64,000 bases of DNA. Origin: Naematelia aurantialba (lineage: Eukaryota; Basidiomycota; Tremellomycetes; Tremellales; Naemateliaceae). The stretch is from assembly GCA_021527695.1 (NCBI GenBank), contig JAKFAO010000012.1, positions 124,001-188,000 on the forward strand, written 5' to 3'. This document shows, one piece after another, positions 12,447 through 24,424 of this stretch. The notes below the pieces were generated by a model. The model ran no database searches. It saw nothing but the letters and a program-made list of their open reading frames with translations, and was not told where the DNA came from. How positions within the stretch are numbered: the stretch's first letter is position 1; each line of letters starts with the position of its first letter. Both the position numbers and the translations under genes were made by a program.

Positions 12447-13000
12447 ATGTCTCTGAGCCATTCATCTCGATTCACAAGTGCACCCTTCAGGCAATGGACG
12501 CAGAGACCTGGGAGCGGTTTTAAACGTCATTCTCCATTTGACCTGTGCACTCGATTCTGGCTCGGAGAACTATCCAATGCTCTTCATGTAGCCAGACTGA
12601 CGTATCCTTCCCGTTGCAGCCCTGCACTCCACCGCCAGGACCGGTCCAGGGAGTCGCCATCTCCCACAGCTGTCGTGGCGACAAGGCGTGATGCATGTCC
12701 CTTCTCGGCGGACGACGTCCGGATGCTCGGCTGGTACGCGATCCTGTCGCTGGACGGTGCTCGGAACCTGGATATTCACTCGGCCATTTCCGTTTTCAGG
12801 ACTGAGAATAGCACAGATTACCGTATTGTGTGTATATCCCAAGCGCTCTCGGACTTGGACTATGACACTGACATCAACGACGGTAAGAGTCGAATGAGGT
12901 TGCAGTGCTCTCCCACGAGACGCCTCGGCTGCTCGGCTATAGCCGGTCCCCGAGCGTTCACCAAGAACGTCTACTTGGGAATCTGCAGAACGACGGCGAC
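12447..13000 (+). pseudogene. Decayed tandem copy of the orphan gene at 11241
   Basis: GAACATGTCTCTGAGC at 12442-12457 matches GAACATGTCTGTGAAC at the start of the intact gene. About 47 bp on, ATGGACGCAGAGACCTGGGAG matches the intact copy's MSEETWE codons, but in a different frame. A stop (TAA) follows at once, and the next matching stretch (ACGTCATTC, then CTCGATTCTGG against TSIWRTE) is displaced by two bases. Downstream similarity fades before the hydrolase gene at 13071, so the right border is approximate. A very short functional gene cannot be ruled out. Confidence 0.45.
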
Positions 13001-13070
13001 GTCGAGTTGGCAGCTGCCACGCAGTCGAGTCTCTCCGTCACCAGCACTGCATATCCGACTACCGAGCACC

Positions 13071-14554
13071 ATGTCTGCTGCAGAGGGACTCACCGCTGAA
13101 CAAGGCAAGTAGCGATCCCGAGCCCCAGCTCGAACGGACACCAGGAAGCGGCCTCTGTAGGCTAGATGTTGGTGTCTAGGTAACCGACGCTGATGTGGGT
13201 CAGCATGCCATTCACTGCCACCCGTCCAGGTAGATTACACCCCAAAGGGCACCTGGTCTGATACGGTGAGCCGGCATCTTCTCTCCCAATCTGCCAGCGC
13301 TGAACGATGGTCATTGACCTTCTCAGGGCCTGGGGGGGATCAAGACGTATATCAGCTTAGGTGCGAGCGAAAGCGGACCGAAGCGGGCGATCGTGTTCTT
13401 CTATGATATCGGTGGTTACAGTCCACAGAATTTTCAAGGTATGTCCTGCTGGACCTGCTGGAGCCGTAATGCACGGCGGCATGGGTCAGAGGACGGGAAG
13501 GAGGGAAGGAAAGCAAGGTGACAAGGCGGCAGCTGACGTGCAGACAAGGCGCCGATCTTCTCGCGAGCCAGGGCTTTGATGTATACGTCCCCGATGTCCT
13601 CTTGGGGCAGGGTCTGAACATCTCTAAAGTCGTCAGCCTGTCCGAGGAAGAGCGGTGAGTGGGTTTTCACTCTACGCCCTTCTTCCAGCGCTCATCGATT
13701 CGATATCCTTATTGACGCTGCCCCCAGGAAGGTCGTGCGGGACAAATTTGATTCTGGATACCCGGGCAAGTTGGAGACCCAGATTGAGCCGGTTAGAGGG
13801 ATGATCCGCGAGCTCAAGGAGAAGGGGTACAAGAGCGTCGGAGGTGCCGGTTTCTGCTGGTGAGTTTCACTGGAATCTCGAACCTCGTCCTCCTCGTCGT
13901 GTTTCCTGTTTCATTCTTCCACATTTCGTCACCATTTAACTTCCGGCCTCTATACCACCCTCGTTCTCCTATCTGCTCTTGGAATCTACCCACTTCCCCG
14001 TCATGGTTGACCAGGACGCTGATCTCAGCACGTAGGGGAGGATCTCTCGTCCCGACGGTACCTGACTTTGATGCCATGGCCCTTGTGCATCCCGGCCGGA
14101 CGGTAGACGGGGACCTGGCCAAGGGGCTCGAGTGCCCCACTTGCCTTTTGCCAAGCAAGAACGAGGACGAAACCAAAGTAAGTCCCGCTTCTCCTTTCAG
14201 ACTATCCCTCCCTTCCCCTTCCCTCTTTCGCAACAGCTTCTCCTTGCCCTGTTTCCACACTCTCCTCGGCCTGCATCACGCACGCAACTAACAGACGACC
14301 AATGAAGATGGACGCATTCCACGCAGTAATGAAGTCCAAGCCTGTCGGCCCTCGATGCATCCTGAAGTATTACAAAAACATGCCTCATGGCTGGTGCGCC
14401 GCCCGAGGCGATGTGAGTCCTGTCTCTCAGCAAAAGATACAGGCGGTTGGACGGTCGCTTATGGACGCGTGCTTAGCTGAACAACGAGGAGATCAAAGAG
14501 GGATTCGCGGATGCGTATGGGGTGATGGCGGCCTTCTTCGAGGCGAACCTTTAG
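13071..14554 (+). CDS. Dienelactone hydrolase family protein
   Basis: Eight exons (13071-13104, 13204-13265, 13327-13438, 13549-13654, 13728-13859, 14036-14177, 14308-14412, 14477-14554) sum to 256 residues in frame. The N-terminus ACHSLPPVQVDYTPKGTW is typical of fungal family members, but it appears only if intron 1 uses a GC donor (CAAG/GCAAGT). The alpha/beta-hydrolase fold shows AIVFFYDIGGYSPQNFQGADLLASQGFDVYVPD, the Cys nucleophile in GAGFCWGG, a VPDFDAMALVHPG strand, and the His of the triad in NMPHGWCAARGD. Such enzymes hydrolyse lactones or esters; many fungal relatives have no defined substrate. A sugar transporter follows on the same strand 1.2 kb later. Confidence 0.88.
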
Positions 14555-15726
14555 ACGCCAATAATAAAATCTCGAGCATGCGGCCCTGTCTGCAAGGGTG
14601 CATTGCGCTCTAGAGTCTCTGCGCTAGGGCCTTCCGAGAGAACTGACTGCGTGGCTCTCATCTCGCTACTGGGGGTGTTTCGCGGAGACATGCCCAAGCA
14701 GTGCAAGCATAGTGCACCTAATAGGTGGATTGTTGCGTGAGATGCAATCTTATTCCACTTGCATCCCCGGACTAGGCCGGAGGCACTCGCTATGGAGGTG
14801 CTCCGGGACGGGTCCAGCCAGAGTGCCCTCCTCGCCCCCGACCCAACGTCCCGCTGCGCCCTGCCTCTGCAACATGCGCGAGGCGAGGCGTAACGAGGCC
14901 CCGTCAGGGACGCGGCAGCTGCTGCTGGTACCGCCGGGCTTGGCTTTTTCCTGAGACGCGATAAGTGGCAGGGTGCACTGGCCTCGGCGAGTATTGCCCG
15001 GACACGAGCGGTACCGCTTTGACCCTGACTGGGCGGCCTTCGCTTTAGATCTCATTCTTGCTCTGAACTTTGTCCGACATCCCCTGTCAGTAGTTATCCC
15101 TTTGGGCACCGGTAGTAATCGTGTCAATCCATTCGGTAGTAGTAGATGCGCTTGCGATAGCAGGCGTCCACCTGCAATCGGAGACCGCCATCTGCTCTGA
15201 TAGACTCGACGGCACCTCGGCCACGATCTAGTACTAGCCTTGCTGACCCCACATCTGTCTCGTGACGCCACCCCGTGACGCCACCTCGTGACTGGCCATG
15301 TCACTGCACGAGAGCAGCCTGGGCGTTACGTCACTTTGTGATGAATGTCTGCCTGTCTCGCCCTGCCGTCGCGGTACAAAAGGCTCGAGGCGGGGAGAGT
15401 GAGTAGATTACGTGCGTCCCGGTAGACCGCCAAGGCGCTTCTTGTGCGGATCCGGGCCGCCGCCGCTGTCCTCACCGGACGTCATTTGGGCTCTGCGCTC
15501 AGCAGGCTGCCCCCCACGGCTTGGCCCAATTCTCGTTTATGAAGGGCTTCCCCGTGCTCTGCGGTACATAACCCGAGCGATGCATGCAGCGACTGCCCTT
15601 GCTCACTACTTTCCCCAGTTTCGCTACCCACACCGTATTACAGGCTGCTGTGCAGCAAGTGGGAGCTGCAACTCGCACAAAACTAAGACCTCGATCACAT
15701 ACTGTTAACAGATACAGACAGATACA
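14555..15726. other. Intergenic region with CRE-like motifs upstream of the sugar transporter
   Basis: 1.17 kb without a gene I can support. Near its right end CGTGACGCCACC occurs at 15261 and CGTGACGCCACC again at 15274, CGTGAC at 15286, and TTACGTCAC at 15325-15333. These resemble ATF/CREB sites. They lie about 400-470 bp before the transporter ATG and may be regulatory. Confidence 0.35.
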
Positions 15727-18339
15727 ATGGGCGGCGCAGTCGCTGGAGGCGACTTTGACGCCCTCCTCGTCCAGGCTGACAACCAAGGCTGGCGTGGGCT
15801 GTTCAAGAACAGGCGCGCGCTGGGTCTCGCACTCTTTGCGTCTCTCGGCGGCGTGCTGTACGGGTACAACCAAGGCGTGTTTGGCCAGGTCCAAGTCATG
15901 GCCGAGTTTGTCAACCGGTACAATTCTACCGTAAGTCCACGTTCCGGCCTTGCCCACCCCGGCACATATTGCTGGTTGCTGCGTCGTGGTGGTGCCGTGA
16001 TAGTGGCCGAATGGTCAGTATTGGCTGACCGACCATAGTTGACCGACTCGACGACCAAGGGGCTCTTGACCTCCGTGCTCGAGCTTGGCGCGTTTGCCGG
16101 CTCGCTCATCGCTGGACCCCTCGCCGACATCTTTTCTCGTAAAGTCAGTCGAGTCCCTTATTCCCCTTACTCCCCCCACGCGCCTTCGTTCCTTCGCCTG
16201 TCGTCCTCGCCCGTACCCTGTATATCCCCTGCCTGCTAAGCCAAACACTTTGCCCCTCGTTCCCTGCGTCCCAGGCTGCTACCCAGATCTCTCGGAGGGA
16301 TAAGACACTGACTCTCACGCAGTACTCGATCTCAGGCTGGTGCATCGTTTTCATCCTGGGCACCGCCGTGCAGACCGGCGCGAACCACGACGTGGCATGC
16401 ATTTACGCGGGACGCATCATCGCGGGTATGGGCGTCGGGGCGCTGTCGATGCTGGTGCCGATGTTCAATGCCGAGCTGGCCCCGCCGGGGATCCGGGGGT
16501 CGCTCGTTGCGCTCCAGCAGCTGGCGATCACATGTAGGTTTTCTGCCCCGAGATTGCCGGGCACACCATCCACATTCCCTCCCTATCGCTCGAATCATAG
16601 CCCTTACAGCCGCGAAAGCATCCCACTTCTGGGCAAGGGGAGACCCGTTCGGAGGCATTGCCACATTATGTCTTTCGAAGGGTGATGGTACCCGGACCAT
16701 GCCTGAAAGACGCGCTACGAGCATCAGGGAGCTGACGAGTGTAGTCGGGATCCTCATATCCTACTGGATCGCCTACGGGACCAACTGTACGTCTTTTGCT
16801 GTACGCCGGTCGACGAAATGTGGCTAACAGAACATACCAGACATCGGCGGGACAGCATACCCAGGCCAATCGACCGCTGCGTGGCGAGTGCCACTCGGAC
16901 TGCAGATGGTGCCGGCAATAGTCCTGTGCATTGGCGCTTGCTTCCTCCCCTTCTCACCGAGGTGGCTCATGCTCAAAGGTGGGTTCTAAGTCTATCTCCC
17001 TCCACACCCAGGGGAGACATGGAGCGTAGGCCAAGGACATTCTGTTCCCGCTGCATGTCAGACGTCTGAAGCGTTAGCCCGCCTCTTTGGTGTTTGAGGA
17101 CACTAGATGAAGCCTTGAGAGCAGAATGGCCAGGCTGACCTCGGGACAGGGAGGGAAGAAGAATGTCTGCTGAACCTGGCCAAGCTGCGCTCGCGACAGC
17201 CCGAAGACCCGATGGTGCAATACGAGTTCCGTGCGCTCCAGGCCGAGCGGCTGGTTGAGCGTGAAGCGGCCAAGGAGCGCTATGGCATCAACGACGTCAC
17301 GTTCCGCGTCTCGCTGCTCGAGTACAAGAGGCTCTTGACGACCAAGCCGCTCTTGCACCGTCTCATGCTCGGTGCCGCTGCGCAGGGACTCCAGCAATGG
17401 ACCGGTATCAATGGTAGGTCTCCTTACCTCCGTCCCTCCGTCCCCTCTTCCCGTGCACTGCTTCCTTGCTTCTTGCATCGGTCTCGTCCACCTTTCGCTG
17501 TTGGTGTGGCGATCGCTGATGGGATGTCGGCAGCAATCATCTACTACGCGCCGACTATATTTGAGCAGATCGGCCTCACGGGCGGCACGATCGGCCTTCT
17601 CGCCACTGGCGTGGTTGGCATCGTCAACTTTATCTTTACGATCCCTGCTGTGCTCTTTGTCGACAATGTGAGTTGGTTGTCTTGTCGTTTGTTTTCCATA
17701 TGGCACCCACCCCACTCCGTGGATTGGGACGAACACTGACCCGGGTATGCATAGGTCGGTCGACGGCCGATGCTGGCGTGGGGCGAGGCGAACATGGCCA
17801 TCTGCCACGCGACGGTGGCGGGCATCATCGCGGTGTACGGCACGAGCTTCCCCACGCACAAGGCGGCGGGGAATGGCGCGGTGTTCATGATCTACTGGTA
17901 CATTGCGACGTTTGCGTACACGTGGGGCCCGCTGGCGTGGGTCGTGTCGGCCGAGGTGTTCCCGCTGGACATGCGCGCCAAGGGCATGAGCATCTCGTCC
18001 GCGACCAACTGGATCATGAACTTCACCGTGGCCGAGGTCACGCCCGTCATGATCACCAACATCGGGTACAAGACGTACATTGTCTTCATGTGCTTCTGCA
18101 TCGTCGGCTTCTTCTACTCGATCTTCGTCCTCCCGGAGCTCAAGGGCCTCTCGCTCGAGGAGGTCGACGCCATCTTCAAGGACACGTCCGGCGCAGAGGA
18201 CAGAGAGCGCCGAGAGCGCGTCGCGCGACAGATCGGCCTCGACAAGGTCGCCCGCGAAGTCCAGCACAAGGAGAAGGTCGACGGCGCCGACGACAGTGGC
18301 GTGCCGACCGGCAAGCGGTTCGGAGGCGAGGGCGTGTGA
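15727..18339 (+). CDS. MFS sugar/H+ symporter (hexose or related sugar transporter)
   Basis: Eight exons (15727-15930, 16039-16143, 16323-16533, 16745-16786, 16841-16978, 17150-17413, 17534-17667, 17755-18339) give 560 residues, a standard length with 12 predicted membrane spans. Diagnostic motifs are GGVLYGYNQGVFGQ in TM1, the loop GPLADIFSRK, GRIIAGMGVGALSMLVPMFNAELAPPGIRG (sugar-transporter signature), SPRWLM before the central loop, QQWTGIN in TM7, DNVGRRPML, and PLAWVVSAEVFPLDMRAKGM. The C-terminal PELKGLSLEEVD is the usual end of TM12. It sits in the plasma membrane and imports a sugar or related polyol/acid by proton symport; which one cannot be told from sequence. Confidence 0.92.
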
Positions 18340-19085
18340 GTGTACGTGAGGCTGCACATGTGGCGTGTATACGAGGTGTGCAGAGGTGTGCGTTTATGTG
18401 GAAGGTAGGTCGGTAGTGGGCGATGGTGATGGTGATGGTGATGGTGAGGGTGATGGTGGTGGTCGGTGGCGAGAGCCGGCACCTCGGTGTAGCAGTCGCG
18501 TTAAGCCGATGAAAGGCGTGAGCAGCAAGGTCTACATGGTAATGCCAGCCTGGAGGCGACAACCAAGAGTCAAGATCTGGACTGACCAGAAACCGTAATG
18601 AAAGAAGCAGAAGTGAAACTAGCATTGTAGCAGCTATGCATCGTCAACCAATCAGACCGCAGCCCCCGACGTATCGTGTTCCAGCCATCGCGCTACCACA
18701 GCTACACTACTTGACTCGTGCCAGCCCCGACAACGCGCTATTACCATTCTCTTCTCACTGCGGTGATGTGACGTCTTCTTTCAGGTCACGCTAGAACGGC
18801 GCGACGCACGCATGTTGGCTGCTCGCCAGGCAATACACGACTTGGCAATACACGTAAGAGCCGTGCACGCAGTGACGAGTAGTGCCGAGTCATCCGGATG
18901 CTCATCCATGCTGATAATGCCAATTACACACAACATATGTGCTATTCCCAATGCGCAGTGTGCCCCACCTTCCTCCTGACGCTACCCCTAGATATCTGCG
19001 ACCCAATAACCCTCCATCCCTGCAACACTGTACCCCGGTGTGTCCATGTCATGAAATCAGTCTCACGTCCTCCCCACCACCCAGC
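18340..19085. other. Convergent intergenic region with a GATGGT repeat
   Basis: Shared 3' flank of the transporter (+) and NUP42 (-). It holds a GATGGT-type simple repeat at 18422-18463. I see no gene in the remainder. Confidence 0.5.
18422..18463 (+). repeat. (GATGGT)n microsatellite
   Basis: About seven imperfect units of GATGGT/GAGGGT just after the transporter stop codon. Confidence 0.8.
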
Positions 19086-21734
19086 CTATGCCCTCAACTC
19101 GAGCGGCGGCGCAAGGACCGGTATTTCCTCAGTATCAAATTCCTGCGCCTTGAACTTTGCCACGACCTCGTCTTCCAACTTACCCCACTCATCACTCCCC
19201 TGCACCGTAGGCAACGTCCAGCTCCAGGGATCATCGTACGACCACCCAGGCGGAACTTCGACGTCGGGCGGGAAGGCCACCCCCGCGCCCGCACGAGCAC
19301 CGAACGGCGACGCTTGCGACGCGGGCTGCCCGAACGCAGAATTGGCGCTTGGGGCGGATGAGAACCCGGAAGCTGTGGTGGCTGTCTGTCCTGGCTGAGC
19401 ACCAAAGCCACCGAACGCGCTCGCCCCACCTGGCGAGGCGGAGCTACCGAATACTGATGTCTTGGCGGGCTGACCAAATCCGGACTGCCCAAAACCTGAG
19501 CCAGTTGACTGAGCACCAAAGCCTGAGCTTGGGCCAAATGCAGGCTGCGAGGGTGTCGATCCAAATGCAGATGGTGCACCAGGTGTACCAAACGCACTTG
19601 AAGTAGACGGCGCTGTTGTTCCGAAAGCCGAGGCGGCCGGTTTCGCCGCCTGGCCAAAGGCAGAGGTCGTAGATCCAAAGGCAGAGGGGGTCGAACTTGC
19701 TCCAAATGCGGATGGAGAAGAAGCTGCCGCTGGAGCTGATGTCGGAGTGGATCCAAATGCCGTGGCCGCTGGCTGGGGCTTCTGACCAAATGCCGATGAT
19801 GCTGACGTCGTTCCGAACGCTGATGTTGCGGGCATTGAACTCGAGCCAAAGGCCGAGGTCGACGGTGTTGCTGCCGCTCCAAACGCAGAAGCCGCTGGCT
19901 GGCTGGTGGTAGAGGTGCCGAAAGCAGAGGTGGTGCTCGTTCCAAATGCAGACTGACCTGCGATGGCTCCAAACGCGCTCGGTTTCGCTGTGTTGCCAAA
20001 GGCTGACGCAGGGGATCCCGCGCTCGAGCCGAAGCCTGAGCTGCCAAATGCAGGTGCCGTTGGCGCACCGAAAGCTGACTTGGGTGCAGTGGACGGCGAC
20101 GATCCGAATGCGCTGACTGGTTTTGCAGCTTGACCGAATCCACTTTGGCCGAAGCCGGCACCTGGAGGAGGCACGGTGGTAGCATTTGCTCCAAACGCAG
20201 ACTTTGGCGTGGCGGACTGGCCGAACGCAGTTGGTGAGGCCGTGGTTGAGCCGAATACTGGTACTGACGGCGTGGTGGAACTAAATGCTGAGGTTGTGGG
20301 ATTCGTCGCTCCGGCTGCAGCTCCGAACGCAGAGGCCTTTGCTCCAAATGACGACTGCCCGAACGTTGAGCCTGCCGCTGGAGTGGAGCTCTGACCCAAA
20401 GCGGATGCTGCTGTGTTACCCTGACCAAATGACGACGTTCCGAACACTGATCCACCTGACTGGGATGTCGAGGGCCCAAAAGCAGAGGGCTTCTGTCCAA
20501 AACCTGACGACCCGAAAGCATTCCCGCTGGTGACTCCTCCGCTGCCAAATACACCTGCTTTAGGTCCGGTTGGGATATTGCTTCCAAATCCACTCGAACT
20601 GGTGCCAGCGGGTGCAGCCGGAGCACTGCCTTTGAGGACAGCCGTTTCTGAGAACTCGGGTGGCCGCGGGGAGGCGGTATCACCGTTTGGGAACCTGGCG
20701 TCGTGGAGTCGCTGGGCGAGTTGCGTCGTCGTGGGGAGGTTGGAGAGGGCTTGGGCGACGGTGGTGCGCGCTTGAGTGAACAGAGCCTCTTCTTCTTTTA
20801 CCTAATAATGTTAGCCATGAGCGAGTCATACATGCTGGACCCTCGCCGATACTCAGCAGACTGATGGATGAGTTGATATGGCGTGGAATAGAGAATGATC
20901 GGCACCGAACTTGCACGACGAGAAGGCGATCGGTCTCGCCAGCAAAGGCAACAGAAATGCTTGGAGCAGCAAAAACAAGCAAGAACTCACATAGTCCGCC
21001 CCTCGACCGGTCTGTAGCGCCTCTACGCTCTTCCATCTCAACTCCTCAGGGGACAGCTCGTACCCGAAGATGAGATTCGGCTCATATTTTGCCGCGCCGA
21101 ACGAGGAGAGCCTCCATTGGGGTAGTTCCGTGGAGAGCTCGAGGTTGATGCTTGCTTCGCTGGGGATGTCAGCGGATGATGTCGTGGTGAGAGGTTCCCC
21201 AGGAACCTGAAGCGAAGGTCAAGCGGAGAGCGTCGAAGCGAAGAATCTCAACGCGAAAAACCTCAAAGCGTTCCTTCCCAAAGAAGAACGAAGCTCGTGA
21301 TCAGAGCATGAGCGCGAGGAACACGAGGGGGAGATGACGAAGAGGCTCGTCGTGAAAGACACGACAGAGATGGATTGCCAGACTCGCCTGAATTGGTACT
21401 TGAGACCGGACTGGCTCGACCCAGCCTGCGGGGGATGATAGTACCTACATCGATCGCCGTAGCGACAATTTCTACATGTCTCAGCGTTGTCCGGCAGGTG
21501 TACAGAATCAAGGCATGACGGAGGATCTAGGGCATAGAACGTTGTAGACAAGGAAGGGTGTGGCAAGGAAGCATTGGCCATGAAGAGGAAGGAAATGAAC
21601 AGGTGGGCGGCTGGACAAGTGGACAAGTGGACAGGTAGACCGGCGGGCGACTAGATAGAGGGGGCCGGAGCGTATGGGAGATGAGTGCCGAGCACTCACC
21701 CTTTCAGGTAATTCTGACACACCCTCTGCGCCAT
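19086..21734 (-). CDS. NUP42: FG-repeat nucleoporin with CCCH zinc finger (NUP42/Rip1 type)
   Basis: Exons 21734-21700, 21471-21388, 21159-20991 and 20801-19086 give about 667 residues. The N-terminus MAQRVCQNYLKGNCRYGDRC continues RYYH, a perfect C-x7-C-x5-C-x3-H zinc finger as in NUP42/NLP1. Next is the conserved block LPQWRLSSFGAAKYEPNLI...SPEELRWKSVEAL. A long FG domain follows, with dozens of SAFG, GFG and FGQ repeats separated by Ala/Ser/Thr-rich spacers. The C-terminus (DDPWSWTLPTVQGSDEWGKLEDEVVAKFKAQEFD) is compact and non-repetitive. In yeast this protein is on the cytoplasmic face of the pore and helps mRNA export with Gle1/Dbp5. Intron 2 would need a GC donor at 21387; an alternative donor nearby (GTACCA) also keeps frame. 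Confidence 0.85.
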
Positions 21735-21971
21735 GCTTCGTCGCGCCCGTAATGCTGCTTGACGTCTGTTTGACTGACTTGGCCACAGCTACAGCATGTC
21801 CCAAAACACCCAGTCCGGTAGATAACTCTCCCACGGGCGCTCCTTCGGGCACCTGCCAACGTATTTTGTCCTGAACAGCGCCCTGTCGCTGCCATCACCA
21901 TCACGACGACGACGACGACGACGACGACGCTGCTGACTGTCTCTGCCCCCTCGCTCAGCCATCTCGTAGTC
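21735..21971. promoter_or_regulatory. Bidirectional promoter with (CGA)n tract
   Basis: The 237 bp between the ATGs of NUP42 and the F-box gene must serve both. A run of about nine CGA triplets at 21903-21930 lies 40-70 bp before the F-box ATG. Confidence 0.5.
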
Positions 21972-24424
21972 ATGTCTTCTGTCGCCGTGCGATCTCCCGC
22001 TGCACCAGGTTTCCAAAGCACCGCGCGACCCCTCCCCCATCTCCCCATCGAAATCCTACGGCAAATCGCCTCGTATCTCGACGTACCTACAGCCGCGAGG
22101 CTCGCCAGGACGTGTCGGGCGTTACGGGATGCGGGGGAGATGAAGATCTGGGAGAGGGTTGATGTGACGTCGGGATATGATCGTGAGTCCTCGTCGGTGT
22201 CTGACCCAGCTGGCCCTCAACTCCTGTGCCTCGTCTGTGATCGTTCCTTCTCTCTCTCTCCGTCTCGGTTGTGTTTCTTCAAGTTCTCTCGCCTCGATCC
22301 CACTCTTGGTCCTCTTACCTTAAACACTACCCCGCATGCTGCGCTACGTTGCTCTGTTGTGCCGTTGTATTTTCGCTTGACTTGTTATCACTATGATTGT
22401 CTGTCCTAGCACACATTGCTTGACTTGTTATCACCTCGTTACGACCTCTGAATTTGCTCTTTCTATACGAGGACACGGACTGAAACCCCACCAGCAACCG
22501 ACCCCCACCCGTTTTACGTCGATACGCACGATATCCGCCAGTCTCGCGTCACAGACCTCATCACCAGCCGCCTGGCCGCACTCACCGCCCACGCGCTCCG
22601 CATAGACTGTGTTCAGCACCTAACCATCGAACCATCCCTCACCAACGTCGAATCCCTCCTCTCTCTCCTCCGCTTGCTCGCGAGCACTCTCAGGAGCCTG
22701 ACTATCATCCCACTCCCTGTCGACTCCTACGACGTCAATGTGGAGCGCCACTCTGTCCGCCAGTTCTACACTCAACTGCGGGACACCCCCCTCTCCTTTC
22801 CACGGCTCGTCACTCTCCGCTGCTCACTCGAGGACTATGCGAGCGAATCTCTCGTGGCGATCCTGCACGATGTGCCGAACCTCGAGCGACTCGAGCTTAA
22901 TTCGGTCGAAGAGGAGCTCGCCTACACCACGCAAGGAGCGGCAGACTGGCCACCCATGCCGAAGCTGAAGGTTCTCACTATAGAGGACATGGACCAACCA
23001 TGGGAATCGATGCTAGTGGGTATCCTGAGCCACGCGCCAAATCTTCAATCGATCACATTGGCAGGCGAGTGGGCACCGTACAAGCGCGATCAAGCGATGA
23101 TATTCCTGCGGAACATGCCAAAGGTGAAGGAGCTGGTGTGGCTTTGCGGCCCGGATAATCTGACTGGCCCCACGCTCAGACAAATGAAGGCATTAGAGTC
23201 ACTCGCCCAAGGGTACGAGTTTCTCGACGAGGCAGACGAGTGGTGCCTTCAGGTATGCCCCCTCCGTCTACCTTCTGTCTTTCTCAGTCCATCCTCTCTA
23301 CATCATTGTCGCATGACCCTCCTTTGACGCCAGCACTCTGGCTCCTTTGGGGTACGCCGCTCGCCTCCTCGTCCTCGCCATGCTCCCTTCTATTCATCAC
23401 ACACTCTTTCACCCAATCTCTTCTCCCTCTGCCGCCCCAGATCCACACGACGTCGTACTATCAGTGCTAAATGGCCTAGGACCTGGCGCTACCACAACAC
23501 CCGACCCTGACCAAATGCTGCCTCCTCACGGGGCCGCGTCTCGACCCGTCTGACTATGCGTCTCTCGGCGTATCCGTCCCGCCCACTCCACTCCCTACAC
23601 TGCGACTAGGTCCCCGCACGCCACTAGTGATCGACCGTGCGCCGGCTTTAACGCAAGTCCAGCTCCTCCCCGATGACGACTGGTACGCCCTTCGACCTTT
23701 ATACATCCGCCCTCACCAGCCCAACTACCGCTCTGATGACCCTGTCTTCTTCACGCCTCCTTCTGAGTGGGAGATTGACGGATCACGGGGGTATCTGGTT
23801 CGAACGTACACTCAGCAACAGGAAGTATGGCAGCGCCCGCTGAACCATCGCACGCTGTACCATGTCCGCTCGCTCACTCGGGCACGCCAACACTCCGGTG
23901 GGAGCTCGTTCGTCGGCGCACGCCGGACATGGCAGGACCATACTCATTACCGCGGTCGGACTGTACCCATCGGCGTGCTGGACAAAACGTATGCTGCCAG
24001 CGGGCTAGAACGCGAATGGCTCGAGCCTGGCCGTAGTATGGAACTGAGCAAAGAGGCATGGGAGATTCTCGAAGCGTGGAGAGAGGACCTCCTGGTCCAA
24101 GCTGCGACGCGCGGACCGGAATTCGACTTGTCAACAGACGAGGATGAGGACGACGATTTCGACGAGGAAGATATACTCGGTGAAGGAGATGTCGACATGG
24201 ACGGCGACGATAGTTCTTTAGACGACGGGACGGTGGACATGGATGGGATGGGAGGGATGCTGGGACTGGGTCATGGCTTGGCACTGGAGTTTGGGGATCT
24301 AGTGGAGGAGATGGGGTGGGGGTCGGGCGGCGAAGGAGATGGAGAGGGCGATGGGGATGGGTGGGAGACGGAGGATAGTGAGGATCCGTTGGGGCTGTTC
24401 GTCAATGCCGATCCGGAGCAGTAA
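21972..24424 (+). CDS. F-box / leucine-rich-like protein with acidic C-terminus
   Basis: Three exons (21972-22182, 22495-23252, 23480-24424) give 637 residues in frame. The F-box is clear near residues 18-60 (LPHLPIEILRQIASYLDVPTAARLARTCRALRD). The middle has Leu-rich strand patterns (LRSLTIIPL, LERLELNSV, LKVLTIEDM, LQSITLAG, LTKCCLLTGPRL), as in F-box/LRR substrate receptors. The last ~110 residues are strongly acidic (DEDEDDDFDEED, DVDMDGDDSS). It probably joins an SCF ubiquitin ligase; the substrate is unknown. It is divergent from NUP42. Confidence 0.75.

Noticed and set aside
14750..15304. 184-codon minus-strand frame in the intergenic region before the transporter
   Set aside because: Arg/Pro/Ser-rich, no domain, no promoter or splice signals; likely chance in GC-rich DNA.
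17074..18357. 427-codon open frame opposite the sugar transporter
   Set aside because: It crosses transporter exons and introns on the other strand, has a biased Arg/Asp/Val composition, and shows no recognisable domain.
19094..20683. Open frame of 529 codons overlapping NUP42 in another frame
   Set aside because: It is a shadow of the FG-repeat region; regular repeats leave other frames open. The FG frame has the nucleoporin motifs.
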